A stretch of DNA of 51,589 bases. Origin: Pseudomonadota bacterium. GTDB lineage: Bacteria; Pseudomonadota; Gammaproteobacteria; Steroidobacterales; Steroidobacteraceae. The position numbers and the translations under genes are program-made. The notes under the pieces were generated by a model. The model made no database searches, was not told the DNA's origin, and saw nothing but the letters and a program-made list of their open reading frames with translations. The stretch is taken from NCBI GenBank assembly GCA_023433515.1, contig JAEZCN010000189.1:1-51589 (forward strand), written 5' to 3'. Positions 30,441-38,293 of the stretch are shown here, piece after piece. Position 1 is the stretch's first letter, and every line of letters starts with the position of its first letter.

Positions 30441-31642
30441 TCGGCTCCTCCGTGATGCATCACGCCGCGGTACCCCGCGACCATGGCCGGCACCGAGAAG
30501 CAGTTGACCGCGCGGCTGCGGGCGGCGGCGCCCATCTGCATGCGCTTGCGCTTGTCCGAGTACAACGCGGCGATCAGCGCCGGCAAACGCGCCGCGAGCT
30601 CGGTCGGCGAGACAACGTAGCCCTCGATGCCGTCGTTGATCATTTCGCGCGCCCCGCCGATGTTCGAGAGGATCACCGGCCGGCCCATCGCCATGGCCTC
30701 CAGGGCCGCGTTCGAAAACGATTCGACCGCGACCGAGGGCAACACGAATACGTCGAGCGCCGCGAGCGTGGGACGGACGTCCTCGATCTCGCCGATGAAG
30801 TGCACGCGATCGGCGACTTCGAGCGCCACCGCGCGACGCATCAGTTGCTGGCGCAGCGGTCCACCGCCGGCGAGCACGAGGTGCGCGTCGACGCGCGCCA
30901 CACGCAGCCGGCGCAAGGTCGTGAGCAGCACTTCCTGGTTCTTCTCGGGTGCGAGCCGGCCCACCGTGCCGAACAGCAGCGACTCGGGCTTGAGTCCGAG
31001 TCGCGCGCGCAGGCGTTTGGCCGCCTCGAAGCAACCGGTGAACTCGAAGTGGTCGGCATCGACGCCGTTGTAGATGACGGTGGACTTCTTCCACGCCGCG
31101 CAATTCGTCTTGAACCAGAAAGCTCGCTGCGCTTCGCAGCCATGCACGGTCACGTCGAACCGCGCCAGCACGAACTGGTACAGGCGCTTCACCGCCCGAT
31201 GGCCGCGGAAGGTCGAAGTGTTCACCAGCGCCACGGTGCGCGGCCGGTAGCCGACGAAACGCGTGGCGAGCGTGACGTACAGCGCCTGGTAGAGATTCAC
31301 CGCGATGACCGTGGCGGGCCGCTCCCGCAGGATCAGCTTGCGCAGCTTCCACAGCGCGCGAAACGAGAACTTGCCCGCACGCTCGAGCTTGCGCAGCGGC
31401 ACATCGCGCCGGATGCCGTGCTCGATCGTGAACGGACCGTTGAGACAGGCAAGCTGCACGTTGACGCCCTCGTCCTTGAGCCGGTTCGCGAGTCTCACGA
31501 TCTTGCGTTCGGACCCGCCGATACCGAGGTTGTTCACGACGAACAACACGTCGGTGGACGTGTTCGTCGAGGCGGCCTCGGACATCATGCCTTCCCCTTC
31601 GAGCGCGGACAGATGCGCGGTTGCGCAAGCGGGTATCGTCAT
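30437..31642 (-). CDS. Glycosyltransferase family 4 protein
   Basis: 401 residues. The start motif LFVVNNLGIGGSERKIVRLA is the typical acceptor-domain glycine loop. The C-terminal domain has FGTVGRLAPEKNQEVLLTTL and the EX7E region SVAVESFSNAALEAMAMGRP. ATG 31642 overlaps the preceding gene by ATGA, though ATG 31588 or 31585, just before MSEAAS, is also possible because the first 18 residues look unconserved. It is one of three consecutive GT4 enzymes in the polymerase half of the locus. Confidence 0.92.
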   Translation of the reverse strand: MTIPACATAHLSALEGEGMMSEAASTNTSTDVLFVVNNLGIGGSERKIVRLANRLKDEGVNVQLACLNGPFTIEHGIRRDVPLRKLERAGKFSFRALWKLRKLILRERPATVIAVNLYQALYVTLATRFVGYRPRTVALVNTSTFRGHRAVKRLYQFVLARFDVTVHGCEAQRAFWFKTNCAAWKKSTVIYNGVDADHFEFTGCFEAAKRLRARLGLKPESLLFGTVGRLAPEKNQEVLLTTLRRLRVARVDAHLVLAGGGPLRQQLMRRAVALEVADRVHFIGEIEDVRPTLAALDVFVLPSVAVESFSNAALEAMAMGRPVILSNIGGAREMINDGIEGYVVSPTELAARLPALIAALYSDKRKRMQMGAAARSRAVNCFSVPAMVAGYRGVMHHGGAE

Positions 31643-32793
31643 GGAGAGACTCCTTGATCGGCGGCGTCGAGCCGGAGACGCCTGGGTTCACGTTCCAGTA
31701 GTTCGAGATAGCGGGTGGCCACTCCCGTGGTGTACTCGCGGCGCGCGAACTCGCGCGCCTGCTGGCCGATGTGTTCGCGGTAGCCGTCGACCTCGAGCAG
31801 CTCGCGCAGCGCGTCGCGCATCTCGTCGACCGAGGTCGCGACGCGGCCCAGCTGCATCCGGCGCACGAGGCCGTCCGGATCGAAGAAGGTCACCACGGGT
31901 ACGCCGCGGATCCATGCCTGCAGGAAGGTGTTCGGAAAACCTTCGACGCTCGAGGTATTGAGGAAGACCTTGGCGCGATCGAAGAGCGCGGCCGTTCCGC
32001 TGTATGGCACCGGACCCAGCATCGTCACGTTCGGCAGACGCGCCGCCGCCGCGGCGACGTCATCGTAGTAAGTCCTGCCGCCGGGCATCGGTCCGCCCGC
32101 GAGCGTGAAGTTGAGCTTCGGCAGATGACGCGCGAGTTCGAGCGCGAGCTCGGGGCGCTTCAGCCGCCGCAGGTTGCACAGCCACAGGACATCGATGTCC
32201 TTCTTCGCATCGTTCGTCGGCCTCGGCTGCTCGACGATCATGTTGACCACACTGCTGTCGAGGCCGTGATTCCTGCGCAGCATCTGCGCCTGCGATTCCG
32301 TCTGCGCCGCGCGCACGTCGGCGCGCCGCAATCCGAAGTCGTAAAGCTTGCGATCGCGCCAGAAACGGATGCGCGCGTGGACTTTCTCGCAGTCGCTGTC
32401 CGAGGCCACGCGGAACACGAAGCGACGCTTGGCGGTGCGGCAGAACCAGGCGGTGATGCCGGTGAAGGCGCCGGCCGGCGACTGGTAGTAGACATCCGCG
32501 TCCGCGTCCGCCATCGCGCCGACCACCCGGGTCGCGCGCGGGTGAATGAAGCGCAAACCGGGGATGCCCGCCTCGCGCCGATGCGCGGCGATGGCGGTGA
32601 TGCCGTCGTGGACGCGCGTCGGACCCTGGCCTTCGTCGTGCACGATGATCGACACGTCGTAGCCGAGATCGCGCCAGGCACGCGCGAGCAGCACGTGTTG
32701 GACCGACTCGCCGCCGCCGTGCTGCAGGTCGCCGTCCCCGGACAACATGCCGTACGAATCCAGCCCCACGATGCAGATCTTCCGGACACTCAT
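31639..32793 (-). CDS. Glycosyltransferase, GT4-like
   Basis: 384 residues from ATG 32793, overlapping the polymerase gene by ATGA; the frame extending to 33726 is spurious. N-terminal CIVGLDSYGMLSGDGDLQHG with a glycine-rich loop GGGESVQHVLLAR, central VDVLWLCNLRRLKRPELALE and C-terminal VFLNTSSVEGFPNTFLQAWI with PVVTFFDPDG. It fits the GT-B fold with a modified EX7E region (EGFPNTFLQAW lacks the second glutamate), so it is more divergent than its neighbours and may use an unusual donor. Confidence 0.86.
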   Translation of the reverse strand: MSVRKICIVGLDSYGMLSGDGDLQHGGGESVQHVLLARAWRDLGYDVSIIVHDEGQGPTRVHDGITAIAAHRREAGIPGLRFIHPRATRVVGAMADADADVYYQSPAGAFTGITAWFCRTAKRRFVFRVASDSDCEKVHARIRFWRDRKLYDFGLRRADVRAAQTESQAQMLRRNHGLDSSVVNMIVEQPRPTNDAKKDIDVLWLCNLRRLKRPELALELARHLPKLNFTLAGGPMPGGRTYYDDVAAAAARLPNVTMLGPVPYSGTAALFDRAKVFLNTSSVEGFPNTFLQAWIRGVPVVTFFDPDGLVRRMQLGRVATSVDEMRDALRELLEVDGYREHIGQQAREFARREYTTGVATRYLELLEREPRRLRLDAADQGVSP

Positions 32794-34088
32794 GCGCGCC
32801 GCCTCGCACCCGCGGCCCAACCGTACGGATCGGTCTGTATCGGACGCCCGCGCTGAGCGCGCTCGGGTTCCGGAGCGACGGCCGGCGACTCCTGCACGCA
32901 CAACACCACTCGCATGACGACGCCGGTGTACATCCAGAAGTAGATCCAGGGGGTATGCAGGTCCACGAAGAACACGGCGCAACTGATCGCGAGTCCGCCG
33001 AACACGAATGCCATGAGCTGACCGCGCGCCGGCTGTTCCGCGAGCATGCTGGCGCGCAACGCGCGCGCGATCGGCGAGAACAGCAGGTAGCAGCCAGTGG
33101 CGAGGCCCACCAGCCCGAGGTTGAACCACAATGCGAGGTAGTGATTGTGCGGCGAGTAGTTGAACGGCATCGACCAGTACACGTTCCAGCCGAAGCCCGT
33201 CAGGAACGTGATCGGGGCCTGGTACATCGCGTAGATCAGCGTGGCCCAGATCTCGCTGCGACCCGAGCTCGCCACGCTGATGTCGATGTGGCCCGTCTGT
33301 CCGAAGACGCGCTCGGTGAGCAGTCCGCCGTAGTCCGAGAAGGCGAGCGCGATCACGAACGCGACCAAAGCCGCCGACGCCCAGCTGAACACGCGGCTGT
33401 AGGAAATCACCTGCCGGTATAGATAGGCGCCGACAGCGCAGGCGAAGACGACACCGACGAATCCGCCGCGCGACGCGGTGCCGAGCAGCGCCATCGCCGA
33501 CACGATCGCGCCACAGGACCAGAAGAATCGGCGCATGCCGCGCGAGGCGACCGCGGCGGCGATCAACCCGGGCAGCAGCAGGATGATGTAGGCGGCGTAC
33601 TGGTTGGATTCGCCGATGGCGCCCTGCGTGCGGCCGTCCAGGCGCTCCGTGAAACCGAGATTGATGATGCCGGCATTGTCGAGGACGGTGCCGAGGTTGG
33701 CGAAGACGGCGCCCGCCAGGATCCACTTGATGACCTTGATGCCGTCCTCGATCGTGTGCACCCCGAACAGGAACACGAGGAAGAAGATGAAGTAATCGAT
33801 CAGGTGGCTCTTTAGTTTGATGCCGCTCGCGACGAGGTCATAACCCTGGTATTCGACGACGAGCGCGGCGATGAGCCAGGTGACGATCGCGTATCCGATC
33901 TGGACGATGAACGCGCCCTGCATGGGGCCGGCCGCCATCACCGAGCTGCGCGCCATGACCATGCGCAGCGCGAGGAAGGTCGCGAGCATGTAGATGACGA
34001 GATTCTTGGCCGAAAGGCCCGTGGTGATCGTCAGATCCCAGCGCAGGACTTCCGTCGTGAGCAGGAAGAACGACGCGATTCCGAGCAA
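32790..34088 (-). CDS. O-antigen ligase/Wzy-like polymerase
   Basis: About 432 residues and ten or more membrane helices. A periplasmic loop region includes RLDGRTQGAIGESNQYAAYI, TASRGGFVGVVF and NYSPHNHYLALWFNLGLVGL, the pattern of the Wzy_C/O-antigen ligase family, with conserved Arg and His in loops. It would polymerise lipid-linked repeat units at the periplasmic face. The start is uncertain: no ATG precedes the first helix. TTG 34088 is used here, while an AGGGGA box about 14 bases upstream sits better for a CTG at 34097. Downstream it overlaps a glycosyltransferase gene by ATGA. Confidence 0.85.
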   Translation of the reverse strand: MLGIASFFLLTTEVLRWDLTITTGLSAKNLVIYMLATFLALRMVMARSSVMAAGPMQGAFIVQIGYAIVTWLIAALVVEYQGYDLVASGIKLKSHLIDYFIFFLVFLFGVHTIEDGIKVIKWILAGAVFANLGTVLDNAGIINLGFTERLDGRTQGAIGESNQYAAYIILLLPGLIAAAVASRGMRRFFWSCGAIVSAMALLGTASRGGFVGVVFACAVGAYLYRQVISYSRVFSWASAALVAFVIALAFSDYGGLLTERVFGQTGHIDISVASSGRSEIWATLIYAMYQAPITFLTGFGWNVYWSMPFNYSPHNHYLALWFNLGLVGLATGCYLLFSPIARALRASMLAEQPARGQLMAFVFGGLAISCAVFFVDLHTPWIYFWMYTGVVMRVVLCVQESPAVAPEPERAQRGRPIQTDPYGWAAGARRRA

Positions 34089-34133
34089 AGTCGCCAGACA
34101 AATCCCCTTTTTCCGAGTCAGCCGTGTACACGG

Positions 34134-35573
34134 TCAGTAAGCCCGATCCGTCTTGATCACGGTGACCACCGTGGCCAGGAGGATCTGCAGGTCCAGAAGC
34201 GGTGACCAGGTGCGCATGTATTCGAGATCGAACAGCACGCGCCTTTCCATGTCTTCGACCCGTGCGGTCTCGCCGCGACATCCGCGCACTTGCGCAAGAC
34301 CCGTGATGCCCGGCAGGACCTTGTGTCTAACCATGTACCGTTTGATCAGCTTGCGGTATTCCTCGTTGTGGGCAACCGCATGTGGGCGGGGTCCTACGAG
34401 ACTCATGGTGCCCTGTAGAACATTGATGAGCTGCGGCAACTCGTCGAGCGACCAGCGTCGCAGCACCCGCCCGACCGGTGTCACGCGACGGTCGTGACGC
34501 CGGGCCTGGCTGACGTGAGAGCCGTTTTCGCACACCGTCATCGTGCGGAACTTGTAGACGTCGATCTCGCGGCCGTCGAGGCCATAGCGCCGCTGGCGAA
34601 ACAGCACGGGACCCGGCGAGCTGCGCCTCACGGCAATCGCAATAGCTAGCAGCAACGGCGAGATCACCACGATGCCGATGCTCGCGATCACGACGTCCAG
34701 GAGCCGCTTCACCAGGCCACGGTAGCCGTGGAACGGCGTCTCGCACATCGCCACCACCGGGAGTCCGAGGATCTCGCTGGTGCGCTGCTGGATGACGTCG
34801 AAGCCCGTGATGTCGGGCACATAGTAGATGGACGCGGTGGTGTCGCCGAGCTCGTGCACGAGATCGCGCATGCGGCTCACCTGCCCCGGCGGGATCGCGA
34901 TGAAGATCACGTCGATGTTGCGCGACTTCACGAACGAGGCGACGTCACCGAACGTGCCGAGGAGTTGCGCGTGTTTCGCGCAACCGAGGCGATCGCTGCC
35001 GCGGTCGTCGAAGAAGCCGGCGACGGTCATGCCGAGTTCGTGGTGTTGCGCGAGCCGCCGCGTCAGTTCCATCGACGCCTGCGTGCAACCGACGATGATC
35101 GCGCGACGCGCATGGGTCGCGTCCATCAACAACGCACGCGTAATGGTCTGCAGCAGCAGTGTGAGGCCCACGACCAGCACCGGCGTGACGAGCACCCAGG
35201 TGACGATCACTCGCCGCGAATAGGTTTCCGAATACTTGGTGACGTAGCCGAGCGCGAGCAGCACGGCGACCAGCACCGCCCATCTCAGCAGCAGGTTCGT
35301 CGACAGCTCCAGCCGCGAAGAGACGATCTGGTGCGACTGATTGTGTGGCGGCAACACCGCGAGCGTCGCCATCGCCGCCAGGATCGACAGCACCACGAAG
35401 GGTTTGTCGTAGTCCACGCCGAACAGTCGGCACAGCGGATAGAACATCACGCCGGCCAGAACCGCCGGCAGCGCGTCCATGAGCCACAACAACACCGGCG
35501 CCACCAGGGAGGTGCCGCGCTTGAAGATGATTGGCTGACTTACCTGGTAGGGGTACTGGTACTCGTGGCTCAT
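34134..35573 (-). CDS. Undecaprenyl-phosphate sugar phosphotransferase (WcaJ-like priming enzyme)
   Basis: 479 residues from ATG 35573. Four to five N-terminal membrane helices are followed by a Rossmann-like CoA_binding_3 region (ARRAIIVGCTQASMELTRRL) and the catalytic bacterial sugar-transferase domain: KRLLDVVIASIGIVVISPLL, GPVLFRQRRYG, VYKFRTMTV, LDELPQLINVLQGTMSLVGP and RPHAV. It starts polymer synthesis by moving hexose-1-phosphate, usually glucose, to undecaprenyl phosphate. It is the first gene after an intrinsic terminator, so its promoter should lie within about 40 bases upstream or read through from further up. Polymerase and glycosyltransferases follow. Confidence 0.93.
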   Translation of the reverse strand: MSHEYQYPYQVSQPIIFKRGTSLVAPVLLWLMDALPAVLAGVMFYPLCRLFGVDYDKPFVVLSILAAMATLAVLPPHNQSHQIVSSRLELSTNLLLRWAVLVAVLLALGYVTKYSETYSRRVIVTWVLVTPVLVVGLTLLLQTITRALLMDATHARRAIIVGCTQASMELTRRLAQHHELGMTVAGFFDDRGSDRLGCAKHAQLLGTFGDVASFVKSRNIDVIFIAIPPGQVSRMRDLVHELGDTTASIYYVPDITGFDVIQQRTSEILGLPVVAMCETPFHGYRGLVKRLLDVVIASIGIVVISPLLLAIAIAVRRSSPGPVLFRQRRYGLDGREIDVYKFRTMTVCENGSHVSQARRHDRRVTPVGRVLRRWSLDELPQLINVLQGTMSLVGPRPHAVAHNEEYRKLIKRYMVRHKVLPGITGLAQVRGCRGETARVEDMERRVLFDLEYMRTWSPLLDLQILLATVVTVIKTDRAY

Positions 35574-35613
35574 CGGCAGTCGCACGTCCCTTATGCTTAT
35601 GAGCGATGAGGAT

Positions 35614-35644
35614 AAAAAAAGGCCGGCGCTGTTGGCGCCGGCCT
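35614..35644 (-). terminator. Intrinsic terminator after the pectate-lyase-like gene
   Basis: On the minus strand a perfect 10-base stem AGGCCGGCGC / GCGCCGGCCT with a 5-base loop is followed by seven T. It lies 60 bases beyond the stop of the pectate-lyase-like gene and 40 bases before the priming-transferase ATG, so it separates the two halves of the exopolysaccharide locus. Confidence 0.93.
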
Positions 35645-35704
35645 GATCCATCGCTCCCTGCCACCCGACGATTACACGTCGTGGTTGCCGTTCCTACGGC
35701 GTCA

Positions 35705-37102
35705 TCATTGCACTGACACTGAAAGAGGTGCGGACGGGCTTGTGGTCGGCACCGTGCCGCAGATCGCCGCATCCATCGAGTGCAGCCACGTTTCGAGATG
35801 TGTGTAGCCGCTCGACTGCATCGTGTTGGCGCTCGAGGGCAGAGCGAGTCGGCGTGTGTTCTGCGCGACCGTCGGCCAGCCACCCGCGTTGAGATTGCAA
35901 CGCGAAGTGCCGTTCGACGACACGCAATTGATGATGCGGCCGTTGCGGTTGCGGACCGAGCTCACCACGCGCCGGTCGACGCTGTCGCGATCCGCCGGAC
36001 GCGCGCCCGCGAAGTTCAGCACGCGCTCGTACACCGCGTTGTTCGCGGTCGTACGCGCGGTGAGACCCGAGTTCCACACCGGCGGCGACGTGACCATCAT
36101 CCCCGAGAACTGGCTGCCCGTGAACTGCAGCAGCTGCGAGCCGTTCTCCGGCGCCACGTTGTCTGCCTGGTGCACGCGGCCGCTCGACGCCAGCGTGTAT
36201 TCGCCGCTCGTGCGGATGTAGATGGGCCGCGTGTTGCGCGTGAAGTTGGGTCCGCGCAGGAACACGTTGCCGACGATCGAGCTGTTCGTCTGGCGGCCGC
36301 TCGCGCTCTGCAGGTCCACGTCCATGTTGGCGCGGTTGTAGACCACGTTGTTCACGTAGACGAGGTTGCGGGCGCGCGAGAGCGGGTTGCGCTCGACGAT
36401 GTGCGCGAACAGGTTGCCCACGACCGTCACGCGACCCTGGCCCGAGTTGCTGCCGAGGATCAGGCCGTAGCCGTGACGCTCGATGCTGTTGCCGTCGTCG
36501 GTCGGATGAATCGACTGGTCGAGCGGCTCGGCGAAGATGTTGTTGCTGAGCGTGATGTTGTCGTAGTTGCCCCAGACGCTCGCGATCTCGTCGATCGCCC
36601 AGCTGAACGAGCAGTGATCGATGACGACGTTGCGCACCGGGCGCGAATCGCTGCCTTCGATCTTGAGCGCGTCGCGGTTGGACGGATCCGGACCGTTCGC
36701 ATCGTCGCCGACGCGGATGCGGATGTGCTGGACGAGCACGTCGGAGGCCTGGATGCGCAGCGCGGCGCCGCGCAGCATGATGCCGGGCGACGGCGCGGTC
36801 TGGCCCGCGATCGTCAGGTTGTCGTTGCGGACCATGAGGTCGCTCGTGAGACGGATCGTGCCCGACACTTCGAACACGCACACGCGCGGGCCCGTCGCGT
36901 CGATACAGGCCTTCAGCGAACCTGATCCCGACGCGTTCACGTTGGTCACGCGGTGCACGGTGCCGCCACGACCGGCGGGCGTCTCGATACCGAAACCGGC
37001 GCCCCCCTGGACCACCGGCACCGCCTGGGCGGCGATGGCACCCAGCGAAACCGTTGCGGCCGCTAACAACTTCATCTTGGTCCGGACACTAGCAAGCTTC
37101 AT
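35705..37102 (-). CDS. Secreted pectate-lyase-like parallel beta-helix protein
   Basis: 465 residues from ATG 37102, preceded by GAGGGGA. An N-terminal signal sequence (KMKLLAAATVSLGAIAAQA) ends before VPVVQGGAGFG. The body shows the beta-helix pattern of polysaccharide lyase family 1-like proteins: FEVSGTIRLTSDLMVRNDNL, TIAGQTAPSPGIML, VLVQHIRIRVGDD, VVIDHCSFSWAIDE and repeated asparagine-ladder turns (ITLSNNIFAEPL). It is probably exported and may cleave or hold a uronic-acid polymer. The C-terminal roughly 100 residues are less typical. It is 44 bases after the Ig-fold lipoprotein gene, probably in one transcript ended by the terminator at 35614-35644. Confidence 0.88.
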   Translation of the reverse strand: MKLASVRTKMKLLAAATVSLGAIAAQAVPVVQGGAGFGIETPAGRGGTVHRVTNVNASGSGSLKACIDATGPRVCVFEVSGTIRLTSDLMVRNDNLTIAGQTAPSPGIMLRGAALRIQASDVLVQHIRIRVGDDANGPDPSNRDALKIEGSDSRPVRNVVIDHCSFSWAIDEIASVWGNYDNITLSNNIFAEPLDQSIHPTDDGNSIERHGYGLILGSNSGQGRVTVVGNLFAHIVERNPLSRARNLVYVNNVVYNRANMDVDLQSASGRQTNSSIVGNVFLRGPNFTRNTRPIYIRTSGEYTLASSGRVHQADNVAPENGSQLLQFTGSQFSGMMVTSPPVWNSGLTARTTANNAVYERVLNFAGARPADRDSVDRRVVSSVRNRNGRIINCVSSNGTSRCNLNAGGWPTVAQNTRRLALPSSANTMQSSGYTHLETWLHSMDAAICGTVPTTSPSAPLSVSVQ

Positions 37103-37146
37103 TGCGGAATTCCCCTCGGAAAAACGGAAGACAGTCGTCGGAAAGG

Positions 37147-37965
37147 TCAGATCGACTTCTGGACGGCGATCGACGCCGCACCCTCGAGCCCATTGGCGTT
37201 CACCGCGCTGACGGCGAAGTACCAGACGCCGCTTTCGAGCGAATCGATCGTGTACGACGTCGCGTTCGGGTCTTCGATGTAGACGCTGTTGTCGAGCTCG
37301 TCGGCGGTCCGCCCGTACGAAATGCGATAGCCGGCGAGATCGTCGAGCGGCGAGCCGTCCATCTTCGACGGCGGCGCTACCCACTGCACGGAGGCGCCAC
37401 CGGCGACGGGAGAAGCCGCGTCGGCGACCACGATCGTGAACGGGGCGATCGACGCCTGCTGCGAACCGTCGGCGACGGTCACCGTGATCGCTTCGTGCGA
37501 GCCGATGTCACCCGCCGCGGGCGTGCCCGAGATGCGGCCGGTGGCCGGATCGAGCGTGGCCCAGGGCGGCAGGTTGGCGGCCGTGAACGTCAGTGAGTCG
37601 CCGTCCGCGTCCTGCGCGATCGGCTGAAACTGGTACAGCGAACCAACGATGGCCGTGGTGCCCGCCGTGCCCGTGATCGTGGGCGCGGTGTTGCCGGCGG
37701 CCGGCGGTCCGGGATCCGGAGTCGGCGTCGTGCCGGGGTCCGGAGTCGGATCGGGCGTCGGCTGCGGCTGCGGCGTCGGAGTCGGAGTCGGCGAAGGACC
37801 CGGCGTGGGCGACGGTGTTTCCGCGGGTGCGGATGCCGGGGGCGGAGTGCTCGCGGAACCGCCGTCACTGCCGGCGCTGCCACCGCCACCACCGCAGCCG
37901 TAGCTCAGCGCGATGACCGCGGCAGGTAGGAGCGCTCTTACGAAATTGCGCGCATTGACTTGCAT
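37147..37965 (-). CDS. Lipoprotein with Pro/Thr-rich stalk, Ig-like and Fn3-like domains
   Basis: 272 residues. The lipobox is LSYGC, followed by a glycine run (GGGGGS). Residues about 40-90 are a Pro-Thr-Ser linker built on PTP/PDP repeats. A putative Ig (He_PIG) domain follows (PPWATLDPATGRISGTPAAG) and then a fibronectin type III-like domain (LAGYRISYGRTADELDNSVY, GVWYFAVSAVNANGLEGAAS). It looks like a surface adhesin or scaffold displayed on a flexible stalk. Located directly upstream of the pectate-lyase-like gene, it could anchor or recruit that enzyme or the polymer; this is inference. Confidence 0.87.
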   Translation of the reverse strand: MQVNARNFVRALLPAAVIALSYGCGGGGGSAGSDGGSASTPPPASAPAETPSPTPGPSPTPTPTPQPQPTPDPTPDPGTTPTPDPGPPAAGNTAPTITGTAGTTAIVGSLYQFQPIAQDADGDSLTFTAANLPPWATLDPATGRISGTPAAGDIGSHEAITVTVADGSQQASIAPFTIVVADAASPVAGGASVQWVAPPSKMDGSPLDDLAGYRISYGRTADELDNSVYIEDPNATSYTIDSLESGVWYFAVSAVNANGLEGAASIAVQKSI

Positions 37966-38186
37966 GTGTCGGAATCCTCCGTCGCTGCCCGTCCTGGACA
38001 GGAAGCGATTTAGGACTCCGCGTGCAAATGTTTCAGCGCGATGGAAAAAAAATGCCTGCAGTCCCCCTCGTCTGCAGTTCGCGACAATCGAATTAATTCA
38101 AATGGTTACGCCGCGTGAGCGGTACCGGGCCCCCAGAAGAAATGTGAAATGGGCCGGTGGCCCGAACCGTCGGACGAAGCCTGACG
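37966..38186. other. Non-coding region upstream of the Ig-fold lipoprotein gene
   Basis: With the adjacent hairpin this forms a 328-base gap between the AlgD-like and lipoprotein genes. It contains an A-run (around 38042-38052), two CTGCAG sites about 17 bases apart and an AT-richer stretch near 38085-38105. These could hold a minus-strand promoter for the lipoprotein/lyase pair, but I cannot define -35 and -10 boxes. No ORF here is credible. Confidence 0.45.
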
Positions 38187-38287
38187 GACGGTGCCAGGCA
38201 CGGAAAATCCGGGAGAAGCGGAGGCCGGTCAGGACCGAGCGCAGGCCAATCGCCGCTTCTCCCGGATTTTCCGTGCCTGGCGCCGTC
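38187..38287. repeat. Long hairpin: 35-base inverted repeat with 31-base loop
   Basis: Arms at 38187-38221 and 38253-38287 are complementary with a single mismatch (38192/38282). The right arm ends seven bases before the stop codon of the AlgD-like gene. No T-run follows on either strand. Size and structure fit a REP/MITE-like element, with a terminator or mRNA-stabilising role as a possible secondary function. Confidence 0.9.
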
Positions 38288-38293
38288 TTCAAA

